From: Budorcas taxicolor | Lineage: Eukaryota; Chordata; Mammalia; Artiodactyla; Bovidae | NCBI RefSeq assembly: GCF_023091745.1 | Contig: NC_068935.1 | Span: 64,835,021 to 64,899,020, forward strand | Direction of reading: 5' to 3' | DNA: 64,000 nucleotides | Part shown: piece after piece, positions 9,729 through 21,024 of the stretch | How positions within the stretch are numbered: position 1 is the first letter of the stretch | How the letters are laid out: each line of letters begins with the position of its first letter | The notes under the pieces: generated by a model | What the model was told of the DNA's origin: nothing | The model's database searches: none | Seen by the model: the letters and a program-made list of their open reading frames with translations, nothing else | Program-made: the position numbers and the translations under genes

Positions 9729-11940
9729 ACACTGAAATCAGATTGATTATATTCTTTACAGCCAAAGATGGAGAAGCTCTATACAGTCAACAAAAACAAG
9801 GCCGGGAGCTGACTGTGGCTCAGATCATGAACTCCTTATTGCCAAATTCAGACTTATATTGAAGAAAGCAGGGAAAACCACTAGATCATTCAGGTATGAA
9901 CTAAATCAAATCCCTTATGATTATACAGTGGAAGTGAGAAATAGATTTAAGGGACTAGACTTGATAGACAGAGTGCCTGATGAACTACGGATGGAGGTTC
10001 ATAACATTGTACAGGAGTCAGGAATCAAGACCATCCCCATGGAAAATAAATGCAAAAAAGCAAAATGGCTGTCTGGGGAGGCCTTACAAATAGCTGTGAA
10101 AAGAAGTGAAAAGCAAAGGAGAAAAGGAAAGATATACCCATCTGAATGCAGAGTTCCAAAGAATAGCAAGGAGAGATAAGAAAGCCTTCCTCAGGGATCA
10201 AAGCAAAGAAATAGAAGAAAACAACCAAATGGGAAAGACTAGAGATCTCTTCAAGAAAATTAGAGATACCAAGGGAACATTTCATGCAAAGATGGGCTCG
10301 ATAAAGGACAGAAATGGTATGGACCTAACAGAAGCAGAAGATATTAAGAAGAGGTGGCAAGAATAAACAGAACTAAACAAAAGAGATCTTCACGACCCAG
10401 ATAATCACGATGGTGTGATTACTCATCTAGAGCCAGAAATCCTGGCATGTGAAGTCAAGTGGGCCTTAGAGAGCATCACTACAAACAAAGCTAGTGGAGG
10501 TGATGGAATTCCAGTTGAGATATTTCAAATCCTGAAAAATGATGCTGTGAAAGTGCAGCACTCAATATGCCAGTAAATTTGGAAAACTCAGCAGTGGCCA
10601 CAGGACTGGAAAAGGTCAGTTTTCATCCCAATCTCAAAGAAAGGCAATGCCAAAAAATGCTCAAACTTCCACACAGCTGCACTCATCTCACATGCTAGTA
10701 AAGTAATGCTCAAAATTCTCCAAACCGGGCTTCAGCAATATGTGAACGGTGAATTTCCAGATGTTCAAGCTGGTTTTAGAAACGGCAGAGGAACCAGAGA
10801 TCAAATTGCCAACATCTGCTGGGTTATGAAAAAAGGAAGAGAGTTCCAGAAAAAACATCTATTTCTGCTTTATTGACTATGCCAAAGCCTTTGACTGTGT
10901 GAATCACAATAAACTGTGGAAAATTGTGAAAGAGATGGGAATACCAGACCACCTGACCTGCCTCTTGAGAAACCTATATGGAGGTCAGGAAGCAACAGTT
11001 AGAACTGGACGTGGAACAACAGACTGGTTCCAAATAGGAAAAGGAGTACGTCAAGGCCCCATATTGACACCCCGCTTATTTAACTTGTATGCAGAGTACA
11101 TGATGAGAAACGCTGGGCTGGAAGAAGCACAAGCTGGAATCAAGATTGCTGGGAGAAATATCAATAACCTTAGATGTGCAGATGACACCACCCTCATGGC
11201 AGAAAGTGAAGAGGAACTAAAAAGCCTCTTGATGAAAGTGAAAGAGGAGAGTGAAAAAGTTGGCTTAAAGCTCAACATTCAGAAAACTAAGATCATGGCA
11301 TCTGGTCCCATCACTTCATGGGAAATAGATGGGGAAACAGTGTCAGACTATTGGGGGGGGGGCTCCAAAATCACTGCAGATGGTGACTACAGCCATGAAA
11401 TTAAAAGATACTTACTCCTTGGAAGGAAAGTTATGACCAACCTAGATAGCATATTCCAAAGCAGAGACATTACTTTGCCGACTAAGGTCCGTCTAGTCAA
11501 GGCTATGGTTTTTCCTGTGGTCATGTATGGATGTGAGAGTTGGACTGTGAAGAAGGCTGAGTGCCAAAGAATTGATGGTTTTGAACTGTGGTGTTGGAGA
11601 AGACTCTTGAGAGTCCCTTGGACTACAAGGAGATCCAACCAGCCCATTCTAAAGATCAGTCCTTGGTGTTCATTGGAAGGACTGATGTTGAAGCTGAAAC
11701 TTTAGTACTTTGGCCTCCTCATGCGAAGAGTTGACTCACTGGAAAAGACTCTGATACTGGGAGGGATTGGGAGCAGGAGGAGAAGGGGACGACAGAGGAT
11801 GAGATGGCTGCATGGCATCACTGACTCAATGGACATGAGTTTGAGTGAACTCCAGGAGTTGGTGATGGACAGGGAGGCCTGGCATGCTGCAATTCATGGG
11901 GTCACAAAGAGTCAGACACAACTGAGCTACTGAACTGAAC
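9729..11940 (+). mobile_element. BovB, 5'-truncated (2.2 kb)
   Basis: Begins in the C-terminal part of the endonuclease region ('actgaaatcagattgattat') and runs to the BovB 3' tail ('gagctactgaactgaac'). 'agatgtta' occurs just before (9721-9728) and just after (11941-11948), the likely TSD. The reverse transcriptase (RT) is recognisable throughout but broken by frameshifts between the blocks at 9859, 10106 and 10899 and by a stop at about 11703. A G-run (11352-11361) adds indel risk. Confidence 0.94.
10899..11705 (+). pseudogene. BovB reverse transcriptase, C-terminal half (268 codons)
   Basis: Longest open stretch of the BovB copy at 9729-11940. It starts within the RT fingers/palm (HNKLWKIVKEMGIPDHL), has 'GVRQGPILTPRLFNLYAEYM' as the RT block before the active site, and shows the active-site box as RCADDTTLMAES (TGT at 11175-11177 replaces the usual Tyr codon). 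It ends at a TAG where BovB normally has Gln; the same frame continues at 11721-11933 with the C-terminus. Motif A (YAKAFD) lies just upstream in another frame (about 10875-10895). A dead relic of an enzyme that primes cDNA synthesis on nicked chromosomal DNA. Confidence 0.9.
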
Positions 11941-11950
11941 AGATGTTATG

Positions 11951-12157
11951 GACTTCCCTGTTGGCTCAGACGGTAATGTGTCTGCCCTAAAGTGAGGGAA
12001 GCCGGGTTCGATCCCTGGGTCAGGAAGATCCCCTGGAGAAGGAAATGGCAACCCACTCCAGTACTCTTGCCTGTAAAATCCGATGCATGGCGGTTCCTGG
12101 TAGGCTACAGTCCATGGGTTGCAAAGAGTCAGACACAACTGAGTGACTTCACTTTCA
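11951..12157 (+). mobile_element. Bov-tA SINE beside the BovB 3' end
   Basis: Full SINE from 'gacttccctgttggctcaga' to 'gagtgacttcactttcac', with box B-like 'gggttcgatccctgg'. It is flanked by 'agatgttatg' (11941-11950) and 'agacgttatg' (12158-12167), a TSD with one difference. Inserted at the junction left by the BovB copy. Confidence 0.92.
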
Positions 12158-12167
12158 CAGACGTTAT

Positions 12168-12639
12168 GATAAACTGAAATTCTGCAATTTCAAAAAATAG
12201 TTGATATACTTATCAAACCATGCCTACTGTATATTTATTGAACCAGTCTGCATATCCTAGTCCTTTGAGGACTAAAAAGAGTAATAGTATATACACACTT
12301 TTCTTTCATCTTTGAGATGTATTATTGTATTAAAGCAAATCTGACTGCTTTTTTTAAAGTACATCTGTAGTTTCTAGAACATAGAAACAGAAAAAAGCTG
12401 AGGACTTCAAATAGAAAGAAATTTCATACAGAGAATAGAATTTGATCTAAAAACTGCAAGACAGACAAGAATTTTCAATATACAATCAAACAGCACTAGA
12501 GACAAATACAAGTCTCTGCTTCAGAAAACAAGCCCGGTTGCCTCTCTGAAAAAGGCTGCAAAGGGGAGAACAATAAATGAGTGGAAAGCTAATATGTAGG
12601 AGTCTGCATTAGAAACTGGCAAACAGGAGGCAGGTGTGG
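12168..12639. other. DACH1 intron, no gene seen
   Basis: Unassigned; purine-rich in places. The open frame at 12521-12724 (minus) has no recognisable domain. Confidence 0.5.
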
Positions 12640-12940
12640 TCACAGAGGTAAAGTGGGAAGGAAGCTGATGCTTTAAAGAGATGTGTTTAGGAAAAATGGG
12701 GGAGAGGGCACATATTTCCATCAATCAGTTGATCCTTCCAGGTGATAATGTTTCATCGCCCAGGCTTATCTGCAAAATAGCCTCCGGGTTCTGATATAAC
12801 CCTGCTTTTAAACGCTTACTGGAGGTTCAGTCATCTAGCTGACTGCAGATGCTATAAAGCAGATTTTTCATTTCGCTTCCCCGCCAGGGAATGTGCAATC
12901 ATTTCCATCAACCAGGGAGGAAAATTCTCTTCTCAACCTG
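12640..12940. promoter_or_regulatory. Candidate conserved non-coding element
   Basis: Repeat-free island, less AT-rich than its surroundings, with a dense mix of possible factor sites: 'ccatcaatcagttgatcc' (PBX/MEIS-like), 'ccaggtgataatg' (E-box next to GATA complement), 'ggcttatctgc' (GATA), 'aagcagatttttcatttcgc'. CpGs are retained ('catcgccc', 'ctccgggt', 'ttcgcttccccgcc'). No open frame explains it. The enhancer idea is inference from composition and from the known enhancer-rich DACH1 locus. Confidence 0.35.
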
Positions 12941-12952
12941 GCACAAATCAGG

Positions 12953-12972
12953 AAAAAAAAAAAAAAAAAAAA
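12953..12972 (+). repeat. Poly(A) tract (20 A)
   Basis: Uninterrupted A-run immediately right of the candidate conserved island; a (TTG)n stretch follows at 13012-13029. Confidence 0.9.
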
Positions 12973-13106
12973 CTGCTCTGATCTGGCAGTCCTGCTAACT
13001 TTAAAATCACTATTGTTGTTGTTGTTGTTTTTCCACTTAGTTAACATATCTAAGTAGATCAGTGGAAGGTACAGGAGAACAACTTATTAATCCAGTACCT
13101 TAACAT

Positions 13107-13285
13107 CAGTGGTTCGTAAACTTTATCATGCATTGGAATGTCCTGAAGTTCTTTAAAAAATCGTTTCCAACTCCCAAATTTTCTGATTCAATAAGTTTAG
13201 GGTAGGGCCTAGCAACTGGAATTACTAAGTGCCTAGCTGATGTTTTATGTTACTGGTATGGAGATCACAGTTTGAGAAACCACTG
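13107..13285 (-). mobile_element. MER5A (hAT-Charlie DNA transposon)
   Basis: Terminal inverted repeats 'cagtggttcgtaaac' and 'gtttgagaaaccactg' bracket about 179 bases with the MER5A core ('tttctgattcaataagttta', 'gggtagggcctagcaa'). Strand follows the consensus as remembered. Confidence 0.88.
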
Positions 13286-14259
13286 AACTATATAAAAGTC
13301 AATTTTGCTACATTTAAAGATGATTAATATTGCTTCTTATTACAATATCTTTTAAAAATAGTGGCCTTCACTACTTTAAGAAATTTAAAAATGATACCTA
13401 ATTTTAAACATGTATTTTCACAGCCTCAAGAAATTGTGTAAAATTAGAGACACATCAACTAGATTGTTCTACAGACTTAGAGATTCTGAAGACCAATTTA
13501 CACTGCAGTAAAAAAAAAAAAAAGTGTATAATGAAATCTTTTTGTAACAAAGGATCAGGAAACAACAGTTTTTTAAAAAGTGAGTCTATACAGGTAAAAG
13601 CAAAATACTTTTCCAAGAATGAATTTAACATAAGCAAATGTTCAGTATGGAAAACAGCAATTATATGGATTAATACTTGAATACTATTTCATTGTATTTG
13701 TGAAAGATAGAAGTTGGATATTTTGGTAGGATCAAGATGAAAAAATTAAAGATGAGTTAAAGTTAGAATGACACTGTCATTTGAATGACAATGGCATTTT
13801 GGCAAGAACAGTCTATGTGATGGATTATAATTTGTCACCTTGTATAAATTCTGTAATGAAGAATCTGTAGATAATTATACAGGTATGACACTTATATCGA
13901 CATGATCACTAAGAACACTGCAATTGTACCCACTTATGGTCTGGAAATATTTATACTTTTGATGTTACCACAGTACCAATGATATAAAATTGAAAACATT
14001 CTTTTATTCATTAATTAACTCTCTCTTCTCTCCGTTCCTCTCTGTGTGTCTCTCTCAGACATAGAAAAATGTATGCACACACGTTGAAGAGAATATATAC
14101 TGATCTTTCTGTTTTAGCTAGTAAATAAAAAAAAAACTGAGGTACTGAGACATCATATTTTTATAATAGAAAACAATTAAGAGGTTTTTCTAATAGATGA
14201 GTCTTGAAGTCATAATCAAAACACTATTGTAGATCTAGCCAATTCAAAATTATGCCAAT
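13286..14259. other. DACH1 intron, no gene seen
   Basis: AT-rich, with A-runs near 13508 and a CT-rich stretch near 14022-14055. Nothing else recognised. Confidence 0.5.
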
Positions 14260-14671
14260 CAGTTCAGCTCAGTTCAGTTCAGTCACTCAGTCTTGTCTGA
14301 CCTCTGTGATCCCATGGACTGCAGCATGCCACGCCTCCCTGTCCATCACCAACTCCCAGAGCTTGCTCAAACTCATGTCCATTAAGTTAGTGATGCTATC
14401 CAACATCTCACCCTCTGTCATCCCCTTCTGTTTCTGCTTTCAATCTTTCCCAGCATCAGGGTCTTTTCCAATGAGTCAGTTCTTTGCATCAGGTGGCCGA
14501 AGTATTAGAGTTTCATCTGCAACATCAGTCCTTCCAATGAATATTCAGGACTGATTTCCTTTAGGATTGACTGGTTTGATCTCCTTGCTGCCCAAGGGAC
14601 TCTCAAGAGTCTTCTCTGACATCACAGTTCAAAAGCATCAATTCTTCAGTGCTCAGCTTTGTTTATGGTCC
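14260..14671 (-). mobile_element. BovB 3' end, 5'-truncated, minus strand
   Basis: Begins with 'cagttcagctcagttcagtt' (complement of the BovB tail) and extends to the block complementary to the 'VKKAE' coding region ('gtgctcagctttgtttatgg'). Diverged, with indels. Confidence 0.92.
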
Positions 14672-15594
14672 AGTAATTTAATTATTTTACAAAACTGAAT
14701 TTTCTTTAAAACAAAATTTAATTACTAGAGCAAAACACAGCAATTTTCACATTGTAAAAAATTTTCTGTGTAATGTTGGCATTAAGACCATCAAAACTGT
14801 TGCTTCTCGTTTGGAAATCTCTGAAGTTTTATCAAAGAGGCAAGTATCCATTAATAATGCTCAGTTTAACAATCTTCACCAAATGCACAATCCTATTTTT
14901 AGATAGTGTCTATTGCCACGATAGCTTATACTATCTGCTGAACAAATTATTTTAGAAAATGATTTAAATAAATGATAACAATAATAATAAAATAATTCAT
15001 AAGATATAGCCAAGGAAGCAAGGAGGGCTAAACATCATCAACAGAACAATTTAATATGCCATTTTCTCTCATGTTGCACATTACCTCTTCGTCAACTATG
15101 TTTTGAGTTAGGTTGTATGGCTTGTTTCAGTTTTACTCACTTCTATTTCAATATTCACATCTAACGTTGTGACTTTTATCAGAAGCATTTATTGAGTACT
15201 CAGTTGTGCCTGGTATTGTTGTGTCAATTAAAATGAGTTCACATATTTACAAATTTAAAAGCATTGCAGTGACTTCTTTTAATAATTATATTAGAAGTCT
15301 CAATTACAAAATGTTCACAAATGTATCATTCAGGGTAACTTCAATAGTTATTCAAAGGTTAATCACCAGATACCCCACTTTCTTATTTTAATTCCTTTCT
15401 TTTCTGAAATGTATGCTCATGCTGTTCTATTTAAAACACAACAAAGTTGCCTGAATCTGTGTCTTAGAATGTTATATCTCTTAACTTCAATGGCCTTAAT
15501 TGTAGAATAGGAAGAATTACCTGAGAAGTATTTGTGGAAGGTTTAAGTGGAAAAACAAACATGGAAGCACATAGCGCTGTACATAGCATATGAA
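14672..15594. other. DACH1 intron, no gene seen
   Basis: AT-rich unassigned DNA. A stretch at about 14770-14960 has varied composition, but no evidence of function can be read from it. Confidence 0.5.
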
Positions 15595-15742
15595 GTGAAA
15601 AAATGAAAGTGTTAGTCGCTCAGTCGTGTCCAACTCTTTGTGACCCCATGGACTGCAGCTCGCCAAGCTCTTCTGTCCATGGAATTCTTCAGGCAAGAAT
15701 ATTGGAGTGGATAGCCATACCCTTCTCCAGAGGATCTTCCTG
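15595..15742 (-). mobile_element. Bov-tA SINE 3' part, minus strand
   Basis: Complement of the Bov SINE body: 'gtgttagtcgctcagtcgtg', 'gaccccatggactgcagctc', 'aggcaagaatattggagtgg'. It stops abruptly at 'gaggatcttcctgg' without the tRNA head. Confidence 0.88.
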
Positions 15743-15786
15743 GCTATAGTCCATGGGGTCACAAAGAGTAGAAGACAACTGAGCAT
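15743..15786 (+). mobile_element. Bov SINE 3' tail, plus strand
   Basis: Only the last ~44 bases of a plus-strand SINE ('ctatagtccatggggtcaca' … 'gacaactgagcat'), joined directly to the minus-strand SINE piece. A short TG repeat (15788-15808) follows. Confidence 0.75.
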
Positions 15787-15810
15787 ATGTGTGTGTCTGT
15801 GTGTGTGTAT

Positions 15811-16138
15811 CAGTCAGTCAGTCAGTTCAGTCACTCAGTCGTGTCTGACTCTTTGCGACCTCATGGACTGCAACACACCAGGCCTCCTTATCCATCACCA
15901 ATTCCCAGAGTTTACTAAAACTCATGTCCATTGAGTTGGTGATGCCATCCAACCATCTCATCCTCTGTCATCCTCTTCTCCTTTTGCCTTCAATCATACC
16001 CAGCATCAGGGTCTTTTCAAATGAGTCAGTTCTCAGCATCAGGGGGCCAAAGTATTGGAGTTTCACCTTCAGCATCAATTCTTCCAATGAATATTCAGGA
16101 CTGATTTCCTTTAGGATGGACTGGTTGGATCTCCTTAC
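15811..16138 (-). mobile_element. BovB 3' end, minus strand
   Basis: Starts with the complement of the BovB tail ('gtcagttcagtcactcagtc') and ends at 'ggttggatctccttac', where it abuts the plus-strand BovB that follows. Its 5' truncation end therefore faces the truncated 5' end of the next copy. Confidence 0.92.
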
Positions 16139-16144
16139 AGGAGA

Positions 16145-18330
16145 TGATTATATTCTTTGCAGAGAAAGATGGAGAAGCTCTATACAGTCAACAAAAACAA
16201 GACCAGTAGTTGACTGTGGCTCAAATCATGAACTCCTTATTACCAAATTCAGACTCAAATTGAAGAAAGTAGGGAAAACCGCTAGACCATTCAGGTATGA
16301 CCTAAATCAAATCCCTTATGATTATACAGTGGAAGTGAGAAATAGATTTTAGGGCCTAGATCTGATAGATAGAGTGCCTGATGAACTATGGAATGCGGTT
16401 TGTGACATTGTACAGGAGATAGGGATCAAGATCATCCCCATGGAAAAGAAATGCAAAAAAGCAAAATGGCTGTCTGGGGAGGCCTTACAAATAGCTGTGA
16501 AAAGAAGAGAGGCGAAAAGCAAAGGAGAAAAGGAAAGATATACGCATCTGAATGCAGAGTTCCAAAGAATAGCAAGAAGAGATAAGAAAGCCTTCTTCAG
16601 TGATCGATGCAAAGAAATAGAGGAAAACAACAGGATGGGAAAGACTAGAGATCTCTTCAAGAAAATTAGAGATACCAAGGGAACATTTCATGCAAAGATG
16701 GGCTTGATAAAGGACAGAAATGGTATGGACCTACAGAAACAGAAGATATTAAGAAGAGCTGGCAAGAATACACAGAAGAACTGTACAAAAAAGATCTTCA
16801 TGACCCAGATAATCATGATGATGTGATCACTAATCTAGAGCCAGACATCTTGGAATGTGAAGTCAAGTGGGCCTTAGGAAGCATCACTACGAACAAAGCT
16901 AGTGGAGCTGTTTCAAATCCTGAAAGATGATGCTGTGAAAGTGTTGCACTCAATATGCCAGCAAATTTGGAAAACTCAGCAGTGGCCACAGGACAGGAAA
17001 AGGTCCGTTTTCATTCCAATCCCAAAGAAAGGCAATGCCAAAGAATGCTCAAACTACCACACAATTGCACTCATCTCACATGCTAGTAAAGTAATGCTCA
17101 AAATTCTCCAAACCGGGCTTCAGCAATACGTGAACCATGAACTCCCTGATGTTCAAGCTGGTTTTAGAAAAGGCAGAGGAACCAGAGATGAAATTGCCAA
17201 CATCCGCTGGATCACGGAAAAAGCAAGAGAGTTCCAGAAAAACATCTATTTCTGCTTGATTGACTATGCCAAAGCCTTTGACTGTGTGGATCACAATAAA
17301 CTGTGGAAAATTCTGAAAGATATGGAATACCAGAGCAACTGACCTGCCTCTTGAGAAATCTGTATGCAGGTCAGGAAGCAACAGTTAGAACTGGACATGG
17401 AACAACAGACTGATTCCAAATAGGAAAAGGAGTATGTCAAGGCTGTATATTGTCACCCTGCTTATTTAACTTGTATGCAGAGTACATCATGAGAAATGCT
17501 GGACTAGAAGAAACACAAGCTGGAATCAAGATTGCCAGCAGAAATATCAGTAACCTCAGATGTGCAGATGACACAAGCCTTATGGCAGAAAGTGAAGAGG
17601 AGCTAAAAATCTTCTTAATGAAAGTGAAAGAGGAGAACAAAAACGTTGGCTTAAAGCTCAACATTCGAAAATGAAGATCATGGCATCTGGTCGCATCACC
17701 TCATGGGAAATAGATGGGGAAACAGTGGCAACAGTGTCAGACTTTATTTTGGGGGGCTCCAAAATCACTGCAGATGGTGACTGCAGCCATGAAATTAAAA
17801 GACACTTACTCCTTGGAAGAAAAGTTATGACCAACCTAAATAGTATATTCAAAGGCAGAGACATTACTTTGTCAACAAAGGTCCATCTAGTCAAGGCTAT
17901 GGTTTTTCTAGTGGTCATGTATGGATGTGAGAGTTGGACTGTGAAGAAGGTTGAGTGCCGAAGAACTGATGCTTTTGAACTGTGGTGTTGGAGAAGACTC
18001 TTGAGAGTCCCTTGGACTGCAAGGAGATCCAAACAGTCCATTCTGAAGGAGATCAACCCTGGGATTTCTTTGGAAGGAATGATGCTAAAAATGAATCTCC
18101 AGTACTTTGGCCACCTCATGCGAAGTGCTGACTCATTGGAAAATACTCTGACGCTGGGAGGGATTGGGGGCAGGAGGAGAAGGGGATGACTGAGGATGAG
18201 ATGTCTGGATGGCTTCACGGAGTCGATGGACGTAAGTCTGAGTGAACTCCAGGAGACGGTGATGGACAGGGAGGCCTGGTGTGCTGAGATTCATGGGGTC
18301 GCAGAGTCGGACATGACCTAGCGACTGAAC
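16145..18330 (+). mobile_element. BovB, 5'-truncated (2.2 kb)
   Basis: From 'gattatattctttgcagaga' (C-terminal endonuclease) to the 3' tail at 'ctagcgactgaac', followed by a TA repeat (18331-18343). The RT is spread over three frames: 16374-17342, 17450-17674 and 17671-18189. A deletion of about 20 bases near 16910 removes part of the block encoding GGDGIP. Motif A is intact (FCLIDYAKAFD, about 17250-17282); the active-site box reads RCADD (TGT at 17561-17563). Inactive. Confidence 0.94.
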
Positions 18331-18343
18331 TATATATATATAT

Positions 18344-18737
18344 CTCCTATTAGAAACACATGACATAAAAGAATTGTTTGCATGATCCAAATTACTTTAA
18401 TACTATACAAACTGATTAGAACTACCCAGGTAATTTCTTAGCTCTCAACATCCAGTGACAGCTTAGGTACCTCTGATTTTCTCCGTTTTCTTTACTTATC
18501 TGATCCCAAATTTATACATACTCATAATCAATGATATTTCCAATGAGGAAAAAATACATTTTTAAACTTTACTTTGTACAAAGCCCAACAAAGAAACAGT
18601 AATTAATATTAAGTGTAATTCTCTATACTTTTCTGTATCTATGAATGATTAAATATTATGAATTCATCCAGAGGAATCATGTAGTGAGAACGAATAAAGT
18701 AAACACTTTTCCAATAACCAAAAGGACAGCTCTAAAA
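18344..18737. other. DACH1 intron, no gene seen
   Basis: Short unassigned AT-rich stretch between two BovB copies. Confidence 0.5.
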
Positions 18738-21024
18738 ATTGACATCACCAGATGGTTAAGATTGAAAGCAAATTGATTATATTCCTTCCATTCAAAGATG
18801 GAGAAACTCTTTATAGTCAGGAAAAAAAAAATTAAGCTGACTGTAGCTCAGATCATCAGCTCTGTATAGCAAAATTCAGACTTATATTGAAGAAAGTGGG
18901 GAAAAATACAAGACAATTCAGGTGTGACCTAAATAAAATCCCTTATGATTACACAGTAGAGGTGACAAATAAATTCAAGGGATTAGATCTGGTAGATAGA
19001 GTGACTGAAAAACAATGTGTGGTGATTCATAGCATTGTACAAGGGGCAGTAATCAAAACCATCCCAAAGAAGAAGAAATGCAAGAAGGCAAAGTGGTTGT
19101 CTGAGGAGGCTTTACAAATAGCTGAATAAAGAAGAGAAGTAAAAGGCAAGGGAGAAAGAGAAAAATATACCCAAATGAATGCAAAGTTCCAGAGCATGGC
19201 TAAGAAAGATAAGAAGGCTTTCTTAAATGAACAATGCAAAGAAGTAGAGGAAAACAATAGAATGGGTAAGACTAGAGATCTCTTCAAGAAAATTGCAGAT
19301 ATTGAGGGAATATTTCATACAAAGATGGGCATGATAAATGACAGAAACAGTAAGGATCTAACAGAAGCAGAAGAGATTAAGAAGAGGTGGTAAAAATACA
19401 CAGAAGAACTATACAAAAAAAAAAAAAAAGTCTCAATGACCTGGATAACCACGATGGTGTGGTCACTCGCCTAGAGCTGGACATCCTGGAGTGTGAAGTC
19501 AAGTGGGCCTTAGGAAGCATGACTATGAACAGAGCTAGTGGAGGTGATGGAATTCCAGCTGAGTTATTTCAAATTCTAAAAGATGATGCTGTTAAAGTGC
19601 TGCATTCAATATGTCAGCAAATTTGAAAAACTCAGCAATGACACAGGACTAGAAAAGGTCACTTTTCATTCCAATCCTAAAGAAGGACAATGCCAAAGAA
19701 TGGTCAGACTACCATATAATTGGGCTCATTTCACACACTAGCAAAGTCATGCTCAAAATTCTTCAAGCTAGGCTTCACCAGTATGAATTGAGAACTTGCA
19801 GATGTGCAGCCTGGGTTTTGAAGAGACAGAGGAACCAGAGGTCAAATTGTCCACATTAGCTAGATCTTAGAGAAACCAAGGGAATTCCAGAAAAAAATAT
19901 TCTTCTGCCTCAATGTATATAGCCAATGTATATAGCCTCATTGGCTATGGTAAAGCCTTTGACTATGTGGGTCACAACACACTGTGCTAAATTCTCAAAG
20001 AGATGGGAATACCAGACAACCTTACCTGTCTCCTGAGAAACCTGTATGTGAGTCAAAAATCAACAATTAGAACCAGACATGAAACAACTAACTGACTGGT
20101 TCCAAATTGGGAAAGGAATATGACAAAGTATTTATTGTCACCCTACTTATTTATGTTATATGCAGAGTGCATCATGCAAAATGCCAGACTGGAATAATAA
20201 CAAGCTGTAATCAAGATAGCTGGGAGAAACAGCAACCATCTCAGATATGCAGATGATACTACTCTAATGGCCAGAAGGTGAAGAGGAAGTAAAGAGCCTC
20301 ATAATGTGGGTGAAAGAGGAGAGTGAAAAAGCTGACTTGAAATTCAACATTAAAAAAATTAAGATCATGGCATCTGATACCATCACCTCATGGCAAATAG
20401 AAGAGGAAAGTGGAAGACGTGACAGATTTTCTTTTCTTGGGTTCAAAATCATGGCAGATGGTGACAGCAGCCATGAAATTAAAGGACATTTGCACCTTGG
20501 AAGGAAAGTTATGACAAGCCTACACAGTGTATTAAAAAGCAGAGACGTCTCTTTGCCAACAAAGGTCTGTATAGACAAAGCTGTGGCTTTTTCAGTAGTA
20601 GTATGGATGTGTGTGTTGGACTGTAAAAAAAAATAACGTTGAGCACTGAGGAAATGATGCTTTCAAATCATGGTGCTGGAGAAGACTCTTTAGAGTCCCT
20701 TGGACTGCAAGAAGATGAAACCAGTCTATCATAAAAGAAATCAGTCCTGAATATTCATTGCAAGGGCTGATGCTGAAGCTCCCATACTTTGGCCACATAG
20801 TGCCAAGAATCAACTCACTGGAAACGACCCTAATGCTGGGAAAGAATGAAGACAAAAGGAGAAGGAAGTGGTGGAAGATAAGATGGCTACATAGCATCAC
20901 TGACTCAATGAACATGAATTTGAGCAAACTCCTGGAGATAGCGGAGGGCAGTGGAGTCTAGAATGCTGCAAACCATGAGGCTACAAAGAGTCAGACAAGA
21001 CCTAGTAACTGAACAACAACAGCA
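18738..21024 (+). mobile_element. BovB, old and 5'-truncated (2.3 kb)
   Basis: Starts at 'gacatcaccagatggttaag' and ends 'cctagtaactgaac'. It is much more diverged than its neighbours: RT blocks are still legible (NRASGGDGIPAELFQILKDD at about 19510-19580; 'DDTTLM'-like at about 20250) but contain many stops and frameshifts, an A-run (19418-19430), and a local duplication of 'caatgtatatagcc' at about 19912-19942. Probably the oldest BovB here. Confidence 0.92.

Noticed and set aside
10899..11705. Reverse transcriptase frames as possible retroviral or domesticated host genes
   Set aside because: Motif order, YADD/CADD context and 3' tails are those of BovB. No LTR, protease, integrase or envelope is seen, and frames are broken.
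15595..16160. Twin-priming as the source of the inverted BovB arrangement
   Set aside because: In twin-priming the inverted part is the element's 5' section. Here the inverted piece carries the BovB 3' tail, so separate insertions are needed.
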